From contig JAMKCF010000015.1 in the NCBI GenBank assembly GCA_023634235.1, positions 15,100,087 through 15,164,086 on the forward strand: a stretch of DNA of 64,000 bases. Reading direction: 5' to 3'. This document shows positions 31,701-41,800 of the stretch, one piece after another (position 1 is the stretch's first letter; each line of letters opens with the position of its first letter). Both the position numbers and the translations under genes were made by a program. This DNA comes from Pisaster brevispinus (Eukaryota > Echinodermata > Asteroidea > Forcipulatida > Asteriidae). The notes beneath the pieces were generated by a model, which made no database searches, was not told the origin of the DNA, and saw nothing but the letters and a program-made list of their open reading frames with translations.

Positions 31701-32888
31701 TAACGTGGGGACATGCTGTGCCATTCTCCCATCCTTCAGCATGTGTAGTAACGTCGTCTTCCCAGCATTGTCTAAACCAAGAAATACCAGCTTGCCACTT
31801 TTCTTCCATAGACCTGGACAAGGAAATGGGGGAAAGGTGGAACATAGTTTAACTTCATTACATGTATTCCGCATGTGGATTATTCATTCACAGGAAGGGA
31901 CCTGACTAATTTTCCCCTTTCAGCCTCGATATGGGCATGGACACATGAGGCTTTTCCCAAACCTTGGCATAGGCTCCTAGGCCTTGAACTGCAATCTTGA
32001 AGGGGCACGGCAATTTTCCTCTGGTAAGGGGCACTCTATGAGGAAAATGTAAATTTGTATTGGAACTTTGCAAAGGGCACCAGAGCAAACGCACAGGGCA
32101 CCATGGCAATCGCTGTGGGTACCGTGGGTTATTTCGAGGCCTGGGCTCCATTTGATGTTGGAATTAGTTGGAAACACCCTGCAAAATATACACAGCTTGA
32201 AAATTGATGACGGAGCCCAAGCCGAGGTTTGGAAAAAGCCCATTGTTCATGTAATATTAACAAGATGGCCGACTTCACTGTTTTACATTGGCTATTGGCA
32301 AATCACTGCTTTGCATTGGCTATGAGAGTTTGCGTTTGGTTGTATGACAATGCAAACAAACTGGCAAAGTGTAAAAATGTTGAGAAATCCACCATTTTAT
32401 GACAGTTACATGCAAATGAGGCTGATATTGCAGTTAAAACCTAGCAGTCACAATCTTTTTTATAGAATTATTACATGTGCATGTGTACGCTTATACTGAT
32501 ACAGTGTACATGTAGTTACTTTTTACACAATTGCTGATTGTACCTTTCATTCAGGAACAATATTTGTTACATATATGCTGGTACAACCGATACACTAAAC
32601 ATTTTTGAAGAACTTCGATTCACTGCAATGGAGGAGTCCAACCTGGGCAGGGTAGCAACAATCTCCACTGGCCAAATACCAGTTTAGACACATGTTTATT
32701 AAAAAAAAGACTGGAGTTAATTAAGTCCTCCCAAAACAAATGATCTTATGTACAATATGTACAATCCCTTGATCATGACAAGCAAACTAAATTTGTTGCT
32801 AAACACTCCATTATTTAGATTTTTAAATATTACTATTCGACTTACCAACGTAACTAAGAAAATCTGTGAACCAATTTACAATAAACAT
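28637..32888 (-). CDS. SAR1: SAR1, COPII small GTPase
   Basis: Five coding exons (gene order): 32846-32888, 31694-31813, 30791-30960, 29609-29740, 28637-28750. They total 579 nt and 192 aa (human SAR1A/B 198), with all phases consistent. SAR1 is activated by SEC12 at the ER, inserts its N-terminal amphipathic helix in the membrane and recruits SEC23/SEC24. The start [20 protein letters not shown] is bulky and hydrophobic as in the family but about five residues shorter. P-loop GLDNAGKT (27-34), HVPTLHPTSE (switch I), DLGGH (70-74, with catalytic His74), NKID (129-132) and the C-terminal [19 protein letters not shown] are all present. The ARF-type myristoylation glycine is absent, which separates SAR1 from ARFs. 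It is adjacent to and divergent from SEC24, its coat partner. Confidence 0.96.
28985..29480. repeat. Inverted pair of dispersed repeat E in SAR1 intron 4
   Basis: 28985-29105 (minus orientation) and 29327-29480 (plus) share TTTTGGATGTTGACAAATTT-like, GGAAGGGTATCCAATACAAT-like and GAGACTTGTAATTTTTTCCC-like words in opposite orientations, about 220 bp apart. A third copy lies at 45582-45733 (plus). Confidence 0.75.
29609..29740 (-). CDS. SAR1: SAR1 exon with NKID motif
   Basis: 44 codons, phase 0 at both ends, reading [20 protein letters not shown] then [24 protein letters not shown] is the guanine-specificity motif. Donor AAG/GTAAGC. Confidence 0.96.
30338..30375 (-). mobile_element. SINE tail fragment
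   Basis: On the minus strand it reads TATATAAGAAGCCACTATT followed by ATT-like repeats, the 3' end of the tRNA-Leu SINE family. Confidence 0.5.
30791..30960 (-). CDS. SAR1: SAR1 exon with DLGGH motif
   Basis: Encodes [19 protein letters not shown] and [21 protein letters not shown]3 and switch II are here; the His after GG is the SAR1/ARF-family catalytic position. Donor GAT/GTAAGT. Confidence 0.96.
31186..31372 (-). mobile_element. tRNA-Leu-derived SINE, copy 4 (3'-truncated)
   Basis: Minus-strand copy: GTTGTGGCCGAGCGGTCTAG (A box), AGCTCTGGTGTTGTCAGCAG, B box GGTTCGAATCC, CATGACACTTGTGCCCTTGA. It sits in SAR1 intron 2, between coding exons 2 and 3. Confidence 0.75.
31694..31813 (-). CDS. 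SAR1: SAR1 exon with P-loop and switch I
   Basis: Encodes [20 protein letters not shown] and [19 protein letters not shown]. It holds the G1 motif and the Thr of switch I. Donor A/GTAAGT. Confidence 0.96.
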
Positions 32889-32912
32889 CTTGTATTTATG
32901 ATGGTCACAACT
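32846..32912 (-). CDS. SAR1: SAR1 first coding exon with 5' UTR
   Basis: A strong acceptor (TTTTTTTCTCTTTGTTGCAG on the minus strand) ends just before 32912. It leaves 24 nt of 5' UTR before the ATG at 32886-32888. An untranslated exon must therefore lie further upstream (higher coordinates). The exon encodes [14 protein letters not shown] plus one base and uses donor GTAAGT. Confidence 0.8.
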
Positions 32913-33278
32913 CTGCAACAAAGAGAAAAAAACAAAACAATAGTTTTATCATTAGCATGACCAACAATAGATAAATAAAGCATGATAACTGAATAACATT
33001 GAAAAGCATCTTCACTCTCCTGACTTTTGATTTCCTTGTCAGAGCTGCCAACATTTGCACTTTACAATGAGGGAGATTTTGTACAATAATCAGGGAAATT
33101 TTCAAATTTGTTCATCTAAACAAGGTAAGATTAGCTATAAAAATATAATTTGTTTTTACACTTACACTGATGTGTATTAAGATTAGTAATTTTCAAGGAA
33201 CTTTCTGCAGAATCAGGGAGAGTTGTCAGCTCTGCCTTGTTATTTTCTTAAAACAAGCCCTCACTATTTTATGATAAA

Positions 33279-33382
33279 CGACGTCACCGGCCGGCCGGGT
33301 TGTGGGCGGAGCGAGGACGAAACATTGCAATGGTTGCTTTATGTATCCGCTCCGCCCATAGCCCTGCCAGCCGGTGACGTCG
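33279..33382. promoter_or_regulatory. 104-bp palindrome with CRE-like and GC-box-like arms
   Basis: The outer arms CGACGTCACCGGC (33279-33291) and GCCGGTGACGTCG (33370-33382) are perfect inverted copies. The inner arms GGGCGGAGCG (33304-33313) and CGCTCCGCCC (33348-33357) share the same centre. The arms contain TGACGTC (CRE/ATF half-site type) and GGGCGG (Sp1 type). It lies about 390 bp upstream of the SAR1 start codon, in the interval shared with SEC24. It may be a fold-back mobile element rather than a promoter. Confidence 0.4.
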
Positions 33383-34396
33383 TGAATTGATTGGCATGAT
33401 TAGGATCAATCCAAAATGGCCACGGTCAGTAAACATCGAGCAAAGTAAATCGGAGGAAAAAGACAAATTATTTCCTTAAATATCTTTTTAAACTTTATTT
33501 ATTTAACATCCAAAACACCCAGGTCAAGTTAAGAGGTGAGTGAACACATTGAGCTGAAATAAAACTGCCGACCCGCCCGTAGAAAATGCGCCTTGAATTT
33601 TTTATCGGTGAGCTTAAGAAAAAATGAGTCTGGACGTGAGGCCAAGGTTCCTTGGCCACACAACAAGTAGGGCTAAAAACAGAAAGCACAAAAACTTGCT
33701 AAGCACAGAACAATATTAGCAGAAACTGTTTACCTGCCAAAATTCCAAAGTTTACCTTGTCCCACTCATTTTTTGCTTAGCATAGAAAATTGCTAAGGCT
33801 AAGCACAAGCAGTATTTTCTGCTTAATAACAGGTGTATAAAATTGGGCCCAGGTCAGTAGAGTACACCACACACACATGACATATTTTAATTTACTAATT
33901 ATTAATTATTTCTTTATAATTAAACTAGTGTAACTTAACTGTATGTCATATGAATAAGATTGCAACTCATCAACCATGTCAACTGACGACTGACTTATTT
34001 TATTATATAAAATTTAAAAATATTATTTTTTTTATATTATTAATTATTTAAAAAATAAAATAAATACAAATATGACTTCTGACATTCACGTATTGTGATT
34101 GGCAATGATGATGATAATTAATGTCATAAAAATTAAAACCTAAACAAAACAGGAACAAAATCACATTTACATTCATAACGTGACACAAAAAAATTACAAA
34201 ATCACATCGCACTGTCATGTCATAATGTGAAAATCGTTAACCACACACACACGTACACTGACGTACCAGCGCAGGACGGTGGGAAGGCGAAGAAAAACAC
34301 TAAAAATTCTAACACTAAAAAATTCTATACAAACAGGTCCTTTAACAGCAGAATTAACTCATTACTCACATTTCACTGAATTCCACCCAGTACTAC

Positions 34397-34574
34397 CTTG
34401 CTAAAAATTATTGTAAAACCAAAACACAGAGAATGGCGTAATTTCCACTCCGAAAAGTGACGATCTGTTAACTGTTCATAGAACGGATCCACAGTACACC
34501 ATGGTCATATTTATTTAACTTTACGTCACAAAACTTGCCGGAAGATGGTCTTAAAACAACACGTTTCATTGGTC
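34397..34574 (-). promoter_or_regulatory. Candidate SAR1 promoter and untranslated first exon
   Basis: Reading in the SAR1 direction: a CCAAT box (GACCAATG, 34567-34574), an ETS-type site (CTTCCGG, 34538-34544) and a CRE-like site (GTGACGTA, 34522-34529). About 125 bp further on is a plausible donor (AGCAAG/GTAGTA, exon edge 34397). The strong acceptor before the SAR1 coding exon requires such an upstream exon. The transcription start is not known. Confidence 0.35.
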
Positions 34575-35039
34575 AATTTATTCACACTAAAGATAATAAT
34601 GTTTTTAAAATAAGATAGTTTTGTTTATCAATAAATAACAAAATAATAATTGTTTACTAAATAAACAAACATTTTGTGTAGAAATGCATATATAGGTTTA
34701 TTAAAGTAAAACAACTTAAATTGTATTTGCACCATTTAGAGTAAAACATCATGGAGAAGAATGCCCAATCACAGCAAATTTTAAGACGAGTTCGGCTACC
34801 AAAATTGGCTGCAGAAATGGGAACCACGTTAAGAAAGACTACGGGTAATTTCAGCCAGCTATTGAGGGCGCCATACACAAGAAAAGGCCTGGAGAAGGCA
34901 TTAGAAAACAAAACCTGGCTGTGCGAGTGTATGAGAACTTATGTTGCATTTTCCTTTTTATTTTGTGAAAGGGGAAAGATATAAAAGACAGGCTACCAAT
35001 TTCATAAGATTTCTCAACGATTTCAGTTTAGTCCAAACA

Positions 35040-35165
35040 GGCCTCGCATCCTCAAGCGGCTGAAGCTCTCTCTGGCTTTGGGCACTGCTGATGAAGACCA
35101 TAGTCGAAACGTCGGATAGTTTCGATTGCCTACATAAACTCGAAGAGTGTATGGTGCTTTTGTGA
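35040..35165 (+). mobile_element. Retroelement-like fragment with CTGATGA...GAAAC core
   Basis: CTGATGA (35088-35094) is followed by a short GAC/GTC stem with a four-base loop, then GAAAC (35106-35110). This arrangement is the core of hammerhead ribozymes, which are known in Penelope-like and other retroelements. The flanking stems needed for cleavage were not established, and no reverse transcriptase is near. Confidence 0.35.
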
Positions 35166-35801
35166 ACATCGTATCTTGTTTGGGTCAATTAATTAATCTG
35201 TGACTCGACAGAAACTCCCAAGAGATAAAGCTTTCTTTCAGTGCAGATTTGCATTATACAAGTGCGACAAAAGGTAGTGAGGTGTTCAAACTGCGCTATT
35301 TGTTAAATAATTACATGTACTTTAATTACATAGCTGTTGTACATTACTAGCAACCCCAACCCCAACTATTACACTAATGAAATAAAATACCAAGTGTAAT
35401 TTTAAAAGCTTATTAATTTTTTGCGGAGTGTGTTGATGAGTTTTGGAATACAACTGGAACATAGGGCGAGCTCCCCCGAGAAATTTAACTTCATGATATT
35501 TTTGGGAAGTGCCACGTTGAAAACGTGAGCATTTTACGCATGATCTTTCTGTGGCTAGTCTACGAAATGGGTTTTCCTTATCCTTCAACAATGGCGACTG
35601 TCATTGACATCTACACAGGAAAACGATCGTGACAATATATTTTACGTAATGTTTCGCCCGGTAGTAGATCTATTTCTGATAATTTAAGTTCACACATCAC
35701 CATTGTGATTGTTATTTTTCAACTCGTCGCTGGATTCTGTGTGCTTAATCCTCGTTGAGCGTGTGTTAATTTCTGATTTATGACGCAATTTTCGTGAGCG
35801 C

Positions 35802-35830
35802 TGACTCAGTGACACCATTCAAGATGGCGG
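35802..35830 (+). promoter_or_regulatory. AP-1-like site and YY1-like motif at the SEC24 start
   Basis: TGACTCA at 35802-35808 is an AP-1-type heptamer. CAAGATGGCGG at 35820-35830 overlaps the start codon and matches the YY1-type motif common at first exons of animal housekeeping genes. Function is inferred only. Confidence 0.35.
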
Positions 35831-38800
35831 ACTCTCGCCAAAACGCCTATGCAAACGCCCAGCAGCCGATGAAAATGCCGGGGTCTGGTCCGCCTCCTCA
35901 AAGATTCCCAAGTGGAATGGGACCACCATCTGCAAGTGAGTAGTTCTTGAAAACAAACATTTTTGATATTTCCATTGTTCGAATTTGTTTTACATTGTGT
36001 TCTGTTGCAGTGAATAATGCAAATTTTGAAATTTGTAATTCTTGTTTGTTGGACATTTTTTTTGTTATTTATTTTCTTTTTTTTATAAGCTGATTATTTG
36101 ACTTTACTGACAAGAAGTGTAAAAAAAGAAAACGGAAGCAGACTAAGTAAGAGGTTGTATTCATTATATTTATTTGGCTCTGGATTTCTGCTTTAACTCA
36201 ACATACACATGAATGATTGAAAGAATAATTTGAATTAAGAAAAAAAAGTCGAATCAGACTGCCACTTTTTCAATTAACAAAAGACACAATCATAAATAAT
36301 TAACAATCGTGCAAATAAATAAATGAATACAATTATTTCAATTGCGGAATCTGTTCCTTATCCAGTTGATGACATGTAACCTTAGGTACGTAATCGTATG
36401 TACATGTAATAGTATGTAATGATGTAGTTATCCATACAGTCACAGACCGGAGGGTTTCGAGACAGCTGTAGTTAACGAATTACTGTAGTTAACGAATCGG
36501 CCTATGTGTAATTTCAACTATTTTTGTCAGACTAGACTAGTGGCCGGATTTGCCAAATTGTACCACTTTAAAAAATTATGACACACATTCTAAGACCGTG
36601 GGGCAGATGGAGGTTTACGATTATCGCAACTAAATCGTATGGTGCTGTTCAGTTGGCAGTGAGCATGATATTATAAGGGCAAAAGACTAAGTGCTATTTA
36701 ATTTTTTTTTACAAATTTGTCTGTGTGTGCTACAAACAGGGCCATCAATGGGACCCCCAGCAGGACCTAACCCACCAGGAAGTTACAGCAATCTATCTGG
36801 AATGAATGTACCAAGGGGTTACAGTCAAGGTCCACCACAAACTGCCAACGGTGCTCACCCTACCAACAACCCTCCCAGTACAGGTTACCAGCCCTCGCCT
36901 GTAGATCATCGGACACAGAGTGGTGTTGGTAACCCTAATATGGGCAGAGCTCAAACACACCCAATGGGTGGCTACCAGCCCACTGGTACTGCGTCGATGT
37001 TGAACTCAACCCAAGGTGGTCAAGGGGCGCCAATGACTGGTTACCCTGCTGCGAACAGCAGTTATGGAAAACCTGGTGGACCTCCGGGCAACCCCCCCTC
37101 GATGCCAAATCAGTACTCTGGCCCCCCACAGCCAGTGAACTCGTATCCTGGACCACACCAAGCTGTGCCGTCAAGTTCTGCTGGACCCCCCTCCAGAGTG
37201 GCAGCGCCACCCTCGAGTATGCCCCTCCCTGGCTCATTGCCGGGTAGCCTTGGAAACTATGGTCGGCCAGCGTCGTACGGGGGCCCTGGCACACCTCCGG
37301 TCTCCATGGATTCACCTTCAACTCCCGACGGGTCTGGGATAGATCGAACCTTCAATTCATCAGGTTAGTAGGTCATTGTTGACGTTGATTGCAGGTTTGA
37401 TGATAAAAGATTTTTGGACAAAATGTCAGTGAATGTCAATTTCGCCCGAAAACTCTTGTTCCCTGCTACTGTGAAGTGAAAGGGATGGGGGTGGGGAGGC
37501 AGCAGTTTTATGTCACATTGTGGTAACAGCACTCTGCACTAATGACGTCACTTTTGCTGCATGTCAGATAAACTTGCCACCGCTCACGCAATCGGTGCGA
37601 CAGACAGTACAGTACGCGTGAGTAAACATACACACTGACAATGGCTTGGACATGTACGCGCGCGTACGTCAGTCAAATTTGACACGGTGTCTGAGATCCG
37701 GGTGCTCGCAGGACATCACCATTGACTTTCTATTTTTAGCATTCGTGCGGAGTGCTTTTACTTCAGCTGGACATGATTCCGAGTAAGGTTAATTCCCCAT
37801 GCACAAGCTAGCGTATCGGGCCGATTGCATGCCGATTGCATGCCGATTGCATGTGCAAATTTCGTGCAAAAAAAACAAAAACGTCTTGTTTTTTCTTTTT
37901 TTCTCAAAAAAATCGCAGAATATAGAATGCTCCAAAATTCACACTAAGACTTTTAAAACCAAGATGAACACTAATTAGAAAATTGGGTCCAGAATGCCCC
38001 TCAGTTTTGAAGAAACCTGGGGAGAACCCTGGTGATTATAAACATTGTCATTTTGTGGTGGTATTGGTCAGGGTCCTTGTGTGATAAGATAGTGAACTGA
38101 ACTATCAAACTGATATACCAGTATGGGACCAGACTAATTTTCTTGTTTAAAGACAAATCCAAATGGAGTTTTAGGCTATGGCTCTGGCTGTTTGAGCGCT
38201 TAATACCAACTGACAAAATATGGGCAAAACACTGATCAGGCTCCAATCTCATAGCCATTTAGCAGGACATCTTGCACAAGAACTTTGTGCTGAGCAAAAA
38301 TTAACAAGGAACCAGTCAAATGCAACTTGCATCACATGGTATATTGGCTGGTCACCCACTTGTGCTTAGTTCTGTGCTAAGCAGGTTAACCACAATCAAC
38401 AATTTGGAAGCGGCTGCTGGAGTTTCTTAAAATTGGTTTGCTCTGACAAAAACAAGATGGCGTCACCATGAAACTAGTTTATCAAAGATCGTTGGACAAT
38501 CTCTTGTTATAATTTTGCCTGTGCACCCCCCCTAATTAATTTCACCTGCAAATTCATAAAATCATTGTGTTTTAACACACATTTTCCTTACTCACACGCA
38601 TCCAGTACCCTCCCCTTTTGTTTATTTCTGTGGTTATTGTTTATCTGGCTGCACGTCTCTGTTATGACGCCTCCCTTGTTTGCCCGTTTCCCATTAAAAA
38701 AAACACCTAAAAGGCGAGGCCCTGCAGGTGCCGAAGTACACCTCTATGATACGGTCGCCCTCCACTGGATCCTTGGGCTCACTCCCGTTGCCCCAACTGC

Positions 38801-41800
38801 AGTTGCAGTCCTCGTCCCCAACGGCCGAGCTTGGGAGCTATTCTCCGGGCGGTTCAGGTATTGCCTTCCAAATGATTTTTGTTCCTCCGCTTTCTGCTTC
38901 AAATTCTTTCTGCATGCATGCTGTGACGCCTGGCTGTGTTGGTGGTAGATTTGATAATGTCGCAAGCTATAGGTTGCTCTGTCCTTCAGTCTGCCTTGAT
39001 GTTTACTGTTTTCCTCATTAGCGATGAATCAACAAAACATGTTTAGATCTCAGCCTTCACACTAGATTAGCATACTTTGTCTAGTAAAAACTGCCATGAG
39101 CTAGTAAACACCACTTTGATAACAATACATGTTTAAAATCTGGTTTACTAAAAATTCCAGGGGTAATGAAAATGAAGTTTACTAGCCAGGTGAGCTACTT
39201 CGAAATAAGCTTTAAAAGTACAAGGCCTGATGTCTGATGTCTGACTCTCATCCTTTTTTTACATAATAATATATTAAGAGAATAAGATACTTATCATCAG
39301 GCTCAAAGTCAACACTTGACCAATGTTTTTTTCAAAGGCAAAGTATACCTTTGGTTTTTAGAACTGTTCGATTGTTTTAAACAAAACCACTATGAATATT
39401 TCATTTCAAAAACGTGGTGGCGTTTTTTAGATATAATCCAGAGCAGTATGTCTACACAGGAAGAATAATCCATAATTGGAATGTACACAATCTGAGAACG
39501 GTTCATGCAGAGACATTTCTCAGATTGAAATGTCTTTGAATTTTGTCCCTCTCTCTAAAACCACCTTCCTTTGAGGGGAGTTGTTTCTTAAAATAAAATA
39601 CATTATCAACAGCTGCAGTGCTTCTAAAGTTGTAATAGTCATTAATTTGTTGAGTAATTACCAAAGATATACTCTCCTTTTAAATTTTAAGATAAATAAA
39701 ACACAATCGACCGCCATACTTTTTTGGTCATGTAGTTTACTGGCCCGTCACTAAAATCACTGGCCATGGGTTCTGCAGTCCAGTGTGAATTTTGAGCTTT
39801 GTACTTGCTAGTATAGTGCCATCCCATTACTATTATCCCATTACTCTTGCTTTTAGTCGTGTGACCCCTGCATCAGCCTAAAAATGAAATTGATTTCTCA
39901 GTAAAAATGTATTCTGCTGACTCAAAGACTAACAATCCATTTTTTTAATTTTATTTTTTTAAATTTCTGAGCATTTCTGAGCTCTTGCGCATCCATTAGA
40001 ACCAAGGTTGAGGGTGACATACTTGTGGATCCTTTATTTGTGTACATATTTACTGCTTCTGCGTTGAAGCTTTGGCTCTACATGTAAAACGTCACTGTTC
40101 TAGCTGTAAAATTGTCATCCATGCCAGCCCATCAGATAACCCAAGTGCCAAAATGCATTTTTGTACATTATCCTCCAATGTATGTAAAATGACGATGCAT
40201 TCCTGCCACGTGTTCATTGATTAGGGTAAAGGCCTAATGACCCAAAGACCTTGAATCTTTGCCATCACAAAGACCTTTGCCTTTTGTCTTGTTCTTTGTC
40301 TCCATATGCTTCCATACATTTGCTGGTTTTTCAACTTGGAAACTTGGGCCCTTTTTAAGCTTAGCCCTTTTCAAAACGTGCCTTGCTTATGTGTATTTTA
40401 CATGTTAGTGCTTGCCTTGGATAGCTTACCATTCTACATTGTACATTATTTTACTTCCAGTCTGTATTGATTTTAGGTAGATGGAAATGTGTAGTGCATT
40501 AGTCATTTAGATGCATTTGCAATGTGTGTGTTGTACATGCTAAGAAGAGCATAATCAGAAACGTCTACTGTGTTTGATTGTTTGTTTGTTTGTTTGTTTG
40601 TTTGTCTGTCTTTCTTTCTTTCTTTCTGTCTGTCTGTCTGTTTGTTTGTTTTTGTTTGTTTGTTTGTTTGTTTGTTTGTTTCTAGGTGATCTTTCCAAAA
40701 AGGGAACTCATTACGCCACCCCCAAGTAAACGCCAAGCTGGCAACAGCAAATCTCTTTCAATGCAAATATTGGTTTAACTTCCACGATAATGAAGTGCAC
40801 AAATCAATAAATTATGATTCAGTATCTATTTTGGGGTTGAACAAAGCAAAATTGACAACCTCCGGATGAACGTGCCGGTGCTCTAGCCCTATGTCGGCAG
40901 TCTCCCTATGTTGTCAGTATCTTTTGGTCACGGATGCCAGTCAGAAGGGTGCTTCTGACATTGGTAGACCACGTTAATCCAGAAGTTGTTGGTTCAAATT
41001 CCACTCTGAGTAAATTTTTCTTTGTTCCACACCAAATTATGACAAATTTGGTTTATTACTTGCTTCAGTAACTAGACATCATGTCGGGGCTCGAATTGGG
41101 GGGGGGGGGGAATCCACCAGACTGCAGGCAGGGCTTGTCGCACAAATGTTTACCGGACCAGAATTTGTTTTTGAAAACCAGAATCAAAATGAGTTGAACA
41201 AGCACTAAGAGACGAAGATCTACATTAGTACATCTCATTTGTCATGTATAAGTGTATTTTGATACTCAGAGAATTGAAAGGTATTGTCAGATTATTTTCA
41301 CCAGATATTACACGCTGCGGTAGCCTATTATTACTCAATTGAAAAACAAAAGACCACTGGACTTGGCCAGTTGTGAGTCTACAGCCAGGCTGATGCTAAA
41401 ATCACTGGCCTCGAGCCCTGCATGTGTTTGTGTGAACAAGTGTATACAGTGTGAAACATACAAATAGTTGGCAAGTACATATACACCTGGTATATTTCAA
41501 AGGCTGATTTATATCTTTCCAGTTGATTGTCTTTATCTACTGTTCAGGAGTCCTATTTTAATAGTGTGCACTACCAGTACTATGCTAAGCCAGGATAACT
41601 ACCATGCTTCAGTGCACTCTGCTATTACTCAACTGTGACTAATCCAGACTAATGTCCTTTTCATCAAGTGACACTGGTGTATACCCTCCTATCAATGATG
41701 AAATGGTGGCATCCAATTTCCTCTCTTCACCACTGAGTGCCAGGGTTTCTGACACTTTTCTGTGCCCAGGGATGGGATTATTTTTTTCTGAACTGGTGGA

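Larger units (their letters stand above)
32913..35823. other. Interval between divergent SAR1 and SEC24 coding starts
   Basis: It holds the palindrome at 33279-33382, a MITE A-like stretch (about 33675-33850, ending AAAATTGGGCCC), AT-rich DNA (33880-34200), the candidate SAR1 promoter, and a retroelement-like motif at 35088-35110. The right-hand 230 bp is the presumed SEC24 promoter and 5' UTR. Confidence 0.5.

Noticed and set aside
38565..38948. 127-codon frame over SEC24 exon 3 in another register
   Set aside because: It does not meet the phase of either neighbouring exon. The Ser/Pro/Gln-rich register does.
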